Positions 1 to 10,194 are shown, counted from the first letter of the stretch. The stretch is DNA of 64,000 nucleotides from Fallopia convolvulus (GCA_964016875.1 OZ024733.1:8855979-8919978); one strand, 5' to 3'. Notes: generated from the letters alone by a model not told the origin. Numbers and translations: made by a program.

Positions 1-1
1 G

Positions 2-73
<72 letters not shown>

Positions 74-130
74 GATTTGATTGAGAAGTTGTTGTTGTTG
101 ATTCTTGTTGTTGTTGTTTATTGTTGTTGT

Positions 131-169
<39 letters not shown>

Positions 170-320
170 GATTTGATTGAGAAGTTGTTGTTGTTGTTGA
201 ATTTTTTTGTTGTTGTTTGTTGTTGTTGTTGTTGTTGATTTGTTGTTGTTGATTGTTGTTGTTGTTGTTGTTGTTTGTTGTTGTTGTTTTTGATTTGTTG
301 TTGTTTGTTGTTGTTGTTGT
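1..320. repeat. (TTG)n microsatellite
   Basis: The stretch is almost pure GTT/TTG triplets, broken by two copies of a short interruption containing TTTGATTTGATTGAGAAG and by a few single-base shifts. Its open frame reads as poly-leucine and is not a gene. It lies inside the CACTA element, just upstream of the last transposase exon, so it is probably expanded intron sequence; that placement is inferred. Confidence 0.95.
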
Positions 321-345
321 TTTATTTATATTATTTGCGTTATTA

Positions 346-636
346 GATTTGGACCCAGGAGATCCTCACCCAAAGGTCCGCGGAAACGGGCACCTCGCCG
401 TCCTTTCAAGACCAGTGTGATGCCTTTCTGGTGGCCGCTGGGGGGTGGGCTAGGGAGGTGCCGTCTTCGGCCTTGGCAACGCCGCCCACGAGTTTTACGG
501 CGAGCGATTGACGGCGCTGCGTCGTCCAACTCCTCGGGTGGCGAAATTGACACAGGAAAACGCCGGCCTTAGGCAAGATATGCAGGACCTAAAGAATAGG
601 ATGCGCGAAATCGAGGCGTGGATGCACCAGATGTGA
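346..636 (+). pseudogene. CACTA transposase, C-terminal exon (partial)
   Basis: The frame ending at the TGA of 634-636 reads through an FYGERLTALRR segment and then a short coiled-coil tail (VAKLTQENAGLRQDMQ, then LKNRMREIEAWMHQM). Charged heptad tails of this kind close the plant Ptta/En/Spm (Transposase_24) proteins. Only about 50 residues are clearly in one frame; upstream of about 480 the best frame seems to shift. The catalytic part is not in the window. It should act in the nucleus on the CACTA ends, but this copy is only a fragment, and whether it is broken elsewhere is unknown. Confidence 0.6.
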
Positions 637-887
637 CGAATGAACCCGGATGAGGGTGGGTCCTGCCCGTCCGGTCCCGACAGCTCCGGCGAAGCCGGCT
701 AGATTAGCGTAGTTTTATTGTATTATTAAATATTGTAAATTATTTAAATTTATGTAAATTAATGAATTTATGTATGTAAATTATTTAAATTTATGGAAAT
801 TAATGAATTTTTGTTAATTAATGAATTATTAAATATTAATTATTTATATTAATTCGTAATTATTTTTTTTAAAACAAATATATTTGC
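637..887. other. CACTA 3' untranslated and spacer region
   Basis: After the transposase stop there is a short GC-rich tail (to about 700) and then AT-rich sequence with repeated TTATTTAAATTTATG and TAATGAATT words. No ORF or RNA gene is visible. Confidence 0.6.
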
Positions 888-1314
888 GACCACGTGGTCG
901 CTAATTTACAACATGATCGTGCACCCATAGGCGCACGATCGTGCGCTTTGAACCAGAGAAAGGCTAGGGTCGTGCGCTTTTTTGGTGCTTTTAGCGACCA
1001 TCTGGTTGCCAATGGTCGCCAACTTTTGGCCACTATTAGAGACCATATGGTCGCTAACAACAGTGACCACGTGGTCGTTGTGGTCGCAAGATGGTCGCCA
1101 ACCAACGTGGCGACCATTGGCGACCATGGTCGCAAAAATCAACGACCATATGGTCGCTATTTTTAGCGACCATATGGTCGCCAAGTGGATAGCGACCGGC
1201 CTTTTAGCGACCATTTTTAGTGACCACGATATGGTCGCTAAATGCATTTAGCGACCAGATTTTGCATTTAGTGACCAAAAATATGGTCGCTAAATTCGCT
1301 TTTTTTTTGTAGTG
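888..1314. repeat. CACTA subterminal repeat array and terminal inverted repeat
   Basis: Copies of the palindrome GCGACCATATGGTCGC and its half-site GCGACCAT/ATGGTCGC recur every 10-40 bp on both strands, with variants such as GACCACGTGGTC and a separate GCACGATCGTGCGC palindrome near 930. The array ends in the terminal repeat at 1297-1314. In En/Spm elements such subterminal arrays are binding sites for the element-encoded DNA-binding protein. Long ORFs here in several frames are by-products of the repeats. Confidence 0.85.
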
Positions 1315-2203
1315 TTAGCCCTATGACAACTGTCACACGGGTCTAAGTGACCACTTATTTTGACATTAGGTAAATGCTGAAGTACTAAAAGGAAAGGGTG
1401 ACCAATACGGGAGTGCCACAAGGCTGGTGAGTCGATTTCAATCCTTGAAGCAAGGCCAGTTGGTGCTGCCACACGTAACCAGTATACTCTATTTCGTTCC
1501 TCACCCGCTCCAATCAAGGTCATCGTAGTGTGATCCTGCAGGACATATAGCTTATCAGTAACTGTAACAACGCAATTCTGAGATCTCAACAACTGAGCAC
1601 AAGATATTATATTGCAAGTCAAGTTTGGAACGATCAGAACGTCCCGCAAAATTATTCGATCGGCAAACCGAAGCAACCCTTCTCGTCGAGCCACTGTGCA
1701 CGAGCCATTGGGCAATAAAATAGTGATTTTCCAACATCTCGAATGTCAGAAAGGAATGATTCGTCTCTCGTCATATGAAACGATGCACCATTATCCAAAA
1801 TCCAAGTAGAAAACGTACCCGATTTATTACCGGCGTCAATGGAATTGGACTGTAAATAATTCACCATAATTTTAACCCGACTTTCGGATAGGCCAATGCC
1901 TGCACAGTCGCTGGCTGAAATGGTGTTGTTCACACCAAGACTCGATCCTGGGCTATCCTGCGCAGCGTTAGCGAGTCCGCGCCCCTTGGAGCAAGAGTGA
2001 TTGCTTGCTGCGTACTGTGCTATAGGCTCCTCGAACCACCATCCGACGAGTTGAAAGCAAGTCTGAGCCCCAGGCCTGATGCTCTCACAATGCGTGTACC
2101 AGGGGCGGTCTCCACGACGTCGATTGTCGCCTCGACACACGTCGTTGTCACGACAGTCACAATTCCCAGATCCGCACTTGCTAATTTCTTGACGCCGATC
2201 TGA
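1315..2203 (-). pseudogene. Copia gag-protease-pre-integrase fragment
   Basis: Reading down from 2140, the frame passes a remnant zinc-knuckle (WYTHCESIRPGAQTCF), a linker, and the protease site WILDNGASFHMT (normally D-S/T-G-A, here D-N-G). A second frame from about 1715 to 1315 gives the pre-integrase domain with LWHSRIGHP and the zinc ligands CDSCHRA. The two frames overlap near 1650-1715, so there is at least one frameshift, and the N-terminal gag is shifted again near 2140. Everything after CDSCHRA (integrase core, RT, RNase H) is absent because the CACTA element begins there. Non-functional. Confidence 0.75.
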
Positions 2204-2545
2204 CTTCGAACCTGCGTGGGTGCCCTGAACAGCGAAGACGCTGCCATCAACCCGGGTGTCACGACCCGACGTAACGGCCCTCTATCGCTCGTCACGGATC
2301 ACAAGGGAATATACACGTTGGGCAAGAATCTCCTCCTTTCCCAGCATAATTTGCAAAACAAGAATAGGATGTGAATTAGGAGTAAAGAATCGGTGATGGT
2401 GGATGAAAAATCCGATGGAGTTCGGTGGTAATAGGCGGTGAAAAGTTGAGGCCTGAAATTGGAGTGAAATCCGGTGGAGTTCCGGTGGCAATAGGCGGCG
2501 AAAAATTATGGCCTGAGATTAGGGTTTGGATCGATAAGTTTCCTT

Positions 2546-2558
2546 GGCTCTGATACCA
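2546..2558 (-). other. Copia primer binding site (initiator tRNA-Met type)
   Basis: The minus strand reads TGGTATCAGAGCC, the standard plant copia primer site complementary to the 3' end of initiator tRNA-Met. It fixes the direction of the element and places the LTR 3' end at about 2559-2562. Confidence 0.85.
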
Positions 2559-2671
2559 TAAAGAAATTTGTGGCGCAAAAGATTGCTTTTCTCATTAACA
2601 TAAAAACCTTATATACAACCTAGAGTTGGAGCCTTAACTTCCCTTGCAAGCCAAGGGGTAAGATACATAAA
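2559..2671 (-). repeat. Copia LTR, 3' part
   Basis: This sequence abuts the primer site and is cut at its other side by the MULE. A TATATAAGG-type box on the minus strand near 2610 could be the LTR TATA. The outer part of the LTR resumes after 10194. Confidence 0.55.
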
Positions 2672-2672
2672 G

Positions 2673-3000
2673 GCTGTTGATTTATACACACGGAAAAATT
2701 TGTAAGCGCACACAGATATCCGCGCAACGCCATTTCGCGCGAAATGGCATTGCGCGGAAGGGGGCAATTCCGGAATATTAAAAAGGGTTTCGGGAGCGTG
2801 GCGGAAAGGGACCCGCGCAACGAGGTTGTGCGCGAAACGGTGTTGCGCGCGCAACACCGTTTCGTGCAAACACGCAACGCTGTTGTGCGCAATCCAACGG
2901 TAAAAAAAAGTGCCGTTGGATTGGCGCGAGGCCTCGTTGCGCAGATCTCAACGGTAAAAAAAACGGTCGAATTGTCCCCTATAAATACCCATTTCGATTC
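2673..3000 (+). repeat. MULE left terminal and subterminal region
   Basis: The first 70 bp or so pair with the right end of the element. Next come nested CG-rich inverted repeats such as CGCCATTTCGCGCGAAATGG and GGTGTTGCGCGCGCAACACC, and a direct repeat of AACGGTAAAAAAA. A TATAAATA box at about 2980-2988 lies 60 bp before the transposase ATG and is the likely core promoter. Mutator genes commonly start from the terminal repeats. Confidence 0.7.
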
Positions 3001-3046
3001 CACATTATAGTTGGAGTATACCTTCATTCCACATCATTGTTTAAAA

Positions 3047-6000
3047 ATGTCGTCAGGAGAAGAAGATACGTCATCGAGCGATTATCATCCCGAGGAGGAA
3101 GATTCATCGTCAATCGATAGTTTCATAGCTGAGGATGATGAAGGTGTATCGGGAGAAGACTACGAAACCGACTCCGATGCATCAAGCGAGCCAGAACAGG
3201 TATTTTTCAAAGAACCCATAATATTATGTCATTTACGAACGTAGTATATTGAAAGTAAGGATAGTGTAATTTATAATATTTTGTTTTTACATTTTGAAAT
3301 CATAGGTTGTCGGAATAGATTTTTCTATTGCTTTCCACTATGATGGGGTGTGGAGTGATCGAAGAGAAATGCTTGGTTGGGCTAGACAAATTGCAATTTC
3401 GAAGAATTTTGTACTAGTCATAAAAACCTCAAATCCAAACAGGGTCATACTCACTTGTGACCTAGCTGGTAGATATAGATGTGGCAAGAGGGTGTTGCCC
3501 GGACTGGAAAATAGGAGCATTTATAAGCCACTTACCGATACTGCAACTAGGAAGTGTGGATGTCCGTTTGAATTGAATGGGGTCCGTCTCAAGGGAAAAA
3601 ATGGATGGGTCTTAACGGTAAAGTGCGGACAACACAATCATCGCCTCCCCACTAGTTTGTTAGCTCATCCATATGCAGGCCGATTGACAGCTGAGCAGAA
3701 GGAGTTTGTGAAAGGTAAGTTACTATATCTAGCCACCCCGAAGATGATACTTGAAGAGTTGAGGTCAAGGTACCCGGGAAATGTGACCTCAATTAGACAA
3801 ATCTACAATATGAGGGATAAGTTACTTCTTGAGGATTGCGGAGAATTGACGGTGACACAATGGTCTTTGAAGTTCTTGAAAGACCGAGGATACATTGTCC
3901 ATCCAAGACGAGTAAGGGGTTCTAATGTTATGAATGCCTTGTTTTTTGTGCACCCCACAAGTCTGCGCATGCTGAAGATGTTTCCCTATGTCGTCATTAT
4001 GGACTCCACATACAAGACCAATAGGTATGTTATTTTAATATGTAATCGACTTGATTAGTATGTTTCCAGTATAAATGTTTAAAACAACTTGTTGTGCTAG
4101 GTACGACATGCCTTTATTGGAGATGGTTGGCTTCACTTGCACCGGAAATACATTCAGCATCGGGTTTGCATTTATTTCAAACGAAGATGTCGCTAGTTAT
4201 AGGTGGGTGTTAACTCAATTGAAAGGCGTGTACGACGAGCTTGGAGTCCAGGTCAATGCAATCATGACAGATCGCGAGCAGGCTCTAATCAAGGCGATAA
4301 GTCAAGTTTTCGGGGACGGAGTCCAACATTTGTTGTGTTGGGTGCACATCAGACACAAAATTATTGCGTATGGCCTAAAGGTGTTTGCGAACGCTGAAAA
4401 ACCACATGAGTTGTCACGCGGGTTTGCAAACGCTTGTTGAGCGCTCTTTTCGTCCACCACAGAGGCGACATTTGAAGAAAGGTATGTAGAATTGAAGAGA
4501 AGATGGCGACCGACGCTTATTGCATACGTGGAGAAGGTGTGGCTTAATCCATTCAAGAAGAACATAGTGCGTGCTTGGACCGATCATATACTCCACTTTC
4601 AGACGAGAACCACCAATAGGTAATTTCATTTTTAGCATTTGAGTTCAGTTTGAATTGTAGAAAGTGTATTCGTTCAATACTTAAACTTTGACATGTGTTT
4701 TTCAGGGTCGAAGGGATGCACGCTGTGCTGAAAAAGGTATTGGATTCATCTCGAGGAGGCTTCAACACCGTGATACTAAGGGTTCACATCCAGATGCAAT
4801 CTCAAACCAACACTTTGAGGACAGCCATTGAGAGAACCAGAATACAGAACCCAACAAAATACTGAGTACTAGCGAATAAGTTCAAAGCGCTGTTTCGTCC
4901 TATACGCGGACACGTTTCAAGGCAATGCCTAGGTAAGTTGTTAGACATGTATTATGATATAGCAATTGAGTTGACGCAGGGTACACTCGATATGGAGTGC
5001 CACGACTACTTTTGGAGGGAATGTCACGGTCTTCCATGCAAGCATCGAGTTGCACACGCTATCATAACTAAAGTACCCATCGAGCTGGAGGAGATACATC
5101 CTTTTTGGAAACAGATCGAATGGGATGACCTTAGTGATGACAACGATCTTGCCCTTGCCTGCGTACCCTTGACCATTCAAGACCCAACGTGGGACGAAAT
5201 GGTGGCAAAGCGAAATAGCGGTCAGATGCGTAGAGACCAGTATTTGCAGATCACATCAGCGTTCAAAGATTCAGAGCATCCTGAAGCCACAAACCTTATT
5301 GAGCCGATACCTTATGAGTCCCCAGATGGAGCCAACAAGTATTCAACCACCCGGGAGAAAACACACTTTGAGCACGTAATGGAAGAGTACGAGAGGGAGC
5401 AACAAAGACGGAAAGACAACGACAGTCGGAGCAAAGCAAATACATCGGCGCCATCCCGACCACGCGGATGACCTAAAGGATCTAGGAATAAGAAACGGAC
5501 CGGAGCTGGAGTTGATACGCCTCTGGTTGCGACCGCGCCTCCTAGCACCGCTACCCCCGCCGCTGGAAGCCACCGTGGCCCCCCTACGAGCGTCAAATGG
5601 CGCGGGGTTAACTTTGGCATCGGTAATGTGGATAGTTTTGTCTTTCCGTTCATTGATGATGCTAGAGACGTGATGGGAGACGGTCATTGTGGTTTTCGGT
5701 CACTTGCTTGCGTATTGGGGAGGCAAGAGGATGAGTATTACAGTATTCGATGGGAGCTTCAGGCAGAATTGATGCGGAACAGAGATATGTATGAAGTCTT
5801 GTTCACTAGGGGCCTTACACCATTTGCTGAGTTCTTGAAGCATACCGGCCATGTGGAGTCTCCTTGCTCGAACGAATACTGGCTAGATATGCCGCTACAC
5901 GGCCTTGTGTTTTCTACCTTTTATCAAGTGCCACTTGTGATGTTATCGAGGGATCGAGGCTCCCACACGTGTTTACCGTTGCGAATTTTTGGTAACAATC

Positions 6001-6314
6001 AAGGACATGGGATACCGCCACCAGTCGTTGCTATCGCCCACGTTGGTCAACGGGACCACTTCATACCGGTGAGACATTTGTAATCACTTTTTTTACGTTT
6101 TTTGTTTTTGTACATTTTCCTTTCGTGCATGTGACATAACATTTCTTTTCAGGTATGGCTTACGGGGAACGTGCCTATCCCCCCACCTCCTCATGCATGA
6201 CGTCGATGTCATGACCCCAGCGCCGACTACTGGCTCGAGGCTCTTACCCCGAGGATTGACCATTGGAAGGCTTGCCGAAGGGACATCGGTCGGGATCCGG
6301 AGACATTTGCTTAG
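3047..6314 (+). pseudogene. MULE transposase (MURA-like) fused to AT-hook and OTU protease domain, interrupted
   Basis: Exons inferred from splice borders and continuous homology are 3047-3199, 3306-4024, 4101-4619, 4706-6068 and 6153-6314. In order they encode an acidic serine-rich N-terminus, a MULE N-terminal DNA-binding region (CGCPF, CGQHNH), the DDE catalytic core (VVIMDSTYKTN, IMTDREQALIK, ATFEERYVELK), a SWIM zinc finger (CHDYFWRECHGLPCKH), an AT-hook (RG-PKGSRNKK), then an OTU domain with GDGHCGFRS (catalytic Cys) and DHFIPV (catalytic His). The frame between SWIM and OTU is continuous apart from one stop, so the OTU is part of the transposase protein. In-frame stops are TGA at 4438, 4863, 5469 and 6198. 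At 5469 and 6198 the stop sits where CGA (Arg) is expected, and at 4438 where TGG is expected. The product would cut and join the element ends in the nucleus; this copy cannot make it. Confidence 0.85.
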
Positions 6315-6372
6315 GACAGTCTTGTGGCAAGATGGATTGTTATGGGATATGTACTTTATTAAGAAGAACATG

Positions 6373-6535
6373 TCATGTATTGTGTGCCCCGTTTAGGGGA
6401 TTTATGAACTATATCATGTATTGTGTGCCCCGTTAGGGGATTTATGAACTATTTCATGTATTGTGTGCCCCGTTTAGGGGATTTATGAACTATTTCATGT
6501 ATTGTGTGCCCCGTTTAGGGGATTTATGAACTTTC
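6373..6535. repeat. Four tandem copies of a 42-bp repeat
   Basis: The unit begins TCATGTATTGTGTGCCCCGT and ends TTTATGAACTATT; four copies lie end to end with one or two changes each. CCCCGTTTAGGGG in each unit can form a small hairpin. The array sits exactly between the 3' ends of the two convergent MULE genes. A nearby 40-bp word (ATGGATTGTTATGGGATATG and onward) also occurs twice, at about 6332 and 6552. Confidence 0.9.
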
Positions 6536-6620
6536 ATATTTCATGTATTTCGATGGATTGTTATGGGATATGTACTTTATTAAGAAGAACGAATCTTGTT
6601 GAAGTGGGATGAATTTCAGA

Positions 6621-9600
6621 CTACGTTTGCGAATCTTGTTGATAGGTCTGAATAGGCAGAAACAACAATGGCTCAAAGTGGAGACTGAAATGTTTGTGTT
6701 TTCCACCACGGGTAACAGAAGGCGCGCAATGGGCCTGGGTGTGCTCGAAATAACTCATGATCCAATTCTGAAACAATACTCATAAGATATTGAATCCAAC
6801 CAAATTCGAAGAATGAAATATTTAGGACGAAGCACTTACCCTCAAAACAAGAGCGCAACCCGAGCATCCCTTAGTCTTGGCGCGCGACGTCTTGCCCAGC
6901 TCACGAAATAGTAAAGACAATAAACCCACCCCCAAGCATATCCACCAGTCCTCTCGTGGTCCAATAGAAACCCCAATATCCACGTCTTGATCATGTTCCC
7001 GGACTTGTCGACGAATAACGTCATCCCGATAAAGTACCATAGAAACACAGTGGCAATGGTCTCTGGGGATGCGGGTCGCGTCCCCCTAAACATGTCCAAC
7101 AGAATAGCTGCGATGGCCTTGTTCGGGGCCCGTGTCCTCCACGCGTGTGCTGTCTGTGGATCGAGGCCGAGCAAATCCCCTAAACGACCCTCGAGCTACA
7201 ACATATCCATCTGGGGTACCATAGCCTCTCCATCTATACGCAACCCGAAAATGCGGTGCATGTCATGGAGGGTGATGGTCATCTCGCCCCACGGGAAGTG
7301 GAAGGAGTTGGTCTCTAGATACCAACGCTCCCGAAATACAGATATGAGAATGTGGTCCGTCGCGCCAAACTCCAAGCCGATCAGCCCGGTGAGACCGCTC
7401 CGCTGGGCGAGGCCCCACCAAGAATCGGGTCCTCCATGCATATACTCTCGAAACAAGTGTAAAGGATCCAAGTTCCTAGACCAGACTCTAATGACCTGAA
7501 AATACTAAACAGAGGAAAATAAACGTGACTTAGAAAAACTAAGCATTGCTTTCGAAAAAAATTAAATACTCGTAGTTTGGAAAAGTTTACGTACAGTACG
7601 GTCGATCTAAATCCTGCCCGCCACATGTGTGGAATACGTCGTCAACAGGCTGCCGTCAATAGGACCTCCCGGAAAGCCCTCCGCAGCGGGAGGGTCCTCA
7701 TGAGCGGCCCCTGCTGCGGGTGCAGGGGGGGCAGGGCTACCTCCGCAGCGGGGGGAGGGGGTACCTCCGCAGCGGGGGGAGGGGCAGGCACAGCTGCGAC
7801 GGGAGGAGGGATGGGTGCTGCTGGAACGGGAGGAGGTATGTGGGATGATGGAACGGGAGGAGGGATGGGTGCTGCTGGAACGGGAGGAGGGGATGCGGAT
7901 GTAAGCGGAGGAGCTGAGGGTCCCGCCACGGATGTAGTAGGATCGGTCGAAGAAGTAGGTGGAGGACTGGAAAAGACCGGTGGCGGTGGCGGGACATGGG
8001 TCGTGGTGGGAGGTGAAATAGAGATGGTGGCCTCGGATATGTGGTAATCGTCAACCGACAAATCCTCCACTGTACCCCCGGGAGCATCAAACTGTACGTC
8101 CTGCTCCGTGAAGGGAAGGTCGTCCCCTGCGACGTCATCTGGCAAGTCGTGCTGCAGGATCTCCTCTGTAAAATCCACCTCCACCTCGACGGAGGGTCTA
8201 CATCTATCTCCGGTGCGTGCAGCAACTCCGGATCACTAGCTATCCGCTGCTGCTCGGTAGGCGGCACTCTGGCAAGTAACGCATGCGCAATCTCGGCGCA
8301 CGTGAGCTTGGGCGCCTCCTTTTTCCTCCTCTTATCGAGGAGGACGGCGCTCAAGCTAGTGTGTACGTCCTTTAGGCGACAAGTTCAAATTAAATTAGTA
8401 AGTTTTCTATTAATTTTTTTTTCCTTTTATTTAGAAATTCACCCTATGAATATGCATTCAACTAATGAATTCGTCGTTTCTGTCGGAATTCAAATTCCGA
8501 ACCAAAAACTCATTTATCATTACTAATTTTATTTCAGTTTTCATTACGTTTGTAATGAAAAATGAATAAAACAATAATTCAAACTCTAATTATAACTGTA
8601 ATTATTTTTTTTAAAGCAAGAATTCAACCTACGACTATGAATTCATATTAAGTACAACTGTACAAGTTCATAACTAATAATTCAAAATCTAAATATAACT
8701 CTAAATTAAGACAAATAAATTAAATAAAACAACTAACAACAACAACAAAAATTAAATAGAAATAGGAATTTTATTGTAAACAAATTATGACATTAAATAT
8801 CTTACTAAATAAGCGAAATTTATTTACTCAATTATTTACGATTTTCTAACCTTCACAAGAAATCTAAACCTTAACAAAAATAAGTTACAATTTAGTAAGA
8901 GTTTTTAAGATAACTTATAGTAATGTTTATAGTAATGTTCACTGAATTTAATTTAAATATTTCTCTATCTTAACTCTTAATCTTAACAAATTAGTTACAA
9001 ATTTTAATAGTCATTTTTAAGATAATTCTAGATAATCATGACCGAATTTTTTAAAGGATTTTCTAACGTAGTCTTAACTCTAACCTATTCCAAGTTGAAA
9101 ATTTAGGGTCAAAGTTAGATTATCTTCGTATTTATCTTGAAAAAAATACTTATGTACTTAATTTAATTATTTATCAATTCTTTTAGTGTCATACTTATCT
9201 ACTTATCTACTTATATTAATTACAAGTTCATAATTAATAATTCAATATCTAAATATAACTCTAAATTAATACAAATAAATTAAATTAAACAACTAATAAC
9301 AATAACAAAAACTACATATAACTAGGAATTTGAATAGTAAACAAATATCTTACTAAATAAGCCAAATTGATTTAACAAATTGATTTAGTCAATTATATGA
9401 ACGAAAATTAATACGTAAAATTTGCTTAATAATTCATTACGAACTTTTACAAAAATATAAAATTTCGTAATGAATTTAAAACGTACCTCAGCCGTAAACG
9501 TGGCTTGGGTGCGGATCCGGCTACGAACAAAATGGGCTTCGGATGCCGTCGGAGCATCGGATGTCGCCGGAGCGTCGGTTGTGGGGCCATGTGGTGGCTG

Positions 9601-9888
9601 TGCGGCCGGATCGGAGCCGGCGGTGGGCTTGGGTGATCCTTCGTCCGCCAGATCGGGGCTGGTGGCGGGGCTGGGTGGTGGTTGGGAGGCCGGATCGGGC
9701 CTGGTGGCGGGGCTGGGAGGTCGTTGGGAGGGCGTAGCCGAGCTGGTGGTGGGGATGGGTGGTGGTTGGGAGGCCGGATCGGGGTGTGGAGAGGCCGACG
9801 GTCCAAGAGCGGGGTCGGTATCGGCCGCCGGTGGTGCGGATTCCGTCGTTTGAGACGCCGACGGTACGGATTTCGGGTGGTGCGACAT
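6621..9888 (-). pseudogene. Plant mobile domain (PMD, MAIN-like) gene of the MULE, interrupted
   Basis: Inferred exons are 9888-9487, 8369-7591, 7495-6840 and 6767-6621. The ATG at 9888 starts a Pro/Ser/Ala-rich N-terminus (MSHHPKSVPSAS). Exon 2 adds an acidic part and a long PPPVPAAPIPPPV-type proline tract and ends with GGPIDGSLLTTYSTHVAG, the usual PMD opening. Exon 3 has the PMD core: RERWYLETNSFHFPWGEMTI, then LHDMHRIFGLRIDG, and later LLSLLFRELGKTSRAKTKGC. Breaks seen are frameshifts near 8180, in a C7 run near 7728 and in a G run near 6930, a possible shift near 7605, and stops near 7605 and at 7196. Intron 1 (8370-9486) is very AT-rich with no ORF. PMD proteins act in transposon silencing and genome stability; TE-borne copies are known, but their role in transposition is unclear. 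Confidence 0.8.
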
Positions 9889-10194
9889 TTTTTTTGCTCG
9901 CAATGGAGTTTCGCGGATGGAGAGGACGGAGGTAGGGGACGACTGGTGCGGCGGCGCTTCGCGTAACGATTTACCCTAATATTTGCACGCAATGGCGTTT
10001 CGAGCAAGCCCATTAAGCCGCGCGAGCCCGTTTGGAGCGGCCTCGCAGGCCCGTTTCGCGCGTCCCTCCCGACATTTCCGTTCCCTTTCCATTTTCCACT
10101 TTTGCCCCTCCGCGCAATATCGTTTCGTGCGAGCCCGCGTTGCGAGCATATTTCTGTGCGCTTTGAAAAAAAAAGTGTGCGTATGTACCCCGCG
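9889..10194 (-). repeat. MULE right terminal region and PMD promoter
   Basis: This stretch holds the right terminal repeat (about 10130-10194), which pairs with the left end, and repeated CG-rich words (CGTTTCGNGC, GCGCAAT) shared with the left subterminal region. The PMD gene reads away from it, so the terminal repeat probably supplies its promoter. No clear TATA box was seen within the first 60 bp upstream of the ATG. Confidence 0.6.

Larger units (their letters stand above)
1..1314 (+). mobile_element. CACTA (En/Spm-like) transposon, 3' end only
   Basis: The right border is the reverse complement of CACTACAAAAAAAAAGCG, a typical CACTA terminal repeat, ending at base 1314. Inside it lie about 400 bp of subterminal repeats and, further in, the C-terminus of a CACTA transposase. 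The following bases TTA (1315-1317) are the candidate 3-bp target duplication. The left half lies outside the window, so the duplication and the other terminus cannot be checked. The element sits in a copia pol gene whose reading frame continues up to the junction. Confidence 0.85.
2673..10194. mobile_element. Autonomous-type MULE with transposase-OTU and plant mobile domain genes
   Basis: The two ends are imperfect inverted repeats. The left end runs through ACACAC...AAGCGCACA.AnATnnnCGCAACGC, and the right end reads the same on the minus strand. The flanks are TACATAAAG (2664-2672) and TACATAAAA (10195-10203), an 8/9 match to a 9-bp target duplication, the Mutator hallmark. Inside are two convergent genes separated by about 300 bp. 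Both ends also hold CG-rich short palindromes (GCGCGAAA, TTGCGCGC, CGTTTCG) that may be subterminal binding sites. The insertion splits a copia LTR, so it is younger than that copia. Both genes are now broken. Confidence 0.85.

Noticed and set aside
2..238. Poly-leucine open frame
   Set aside because: It is a direct translation of the TTG microsatellite and has no gene features.
869..1251. Several overlapping ORFs on both strands with MVA/SLIVATIW-type repeats
   Set aside because: They are translations of the palindromic CACTA subterminal array.
7577..8526. Glycine-rich plus-strand ORFs
   Set aside because: They are antisense shadows of the proline-rich part of the PMD gene.
9470..9966. Plus-strand Gly/Trp/Arg-rich ORFs
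   Set aside because: Antisense shadows of PMD exon 1, which has an ATG, a splice donor and a continuing partner exon.
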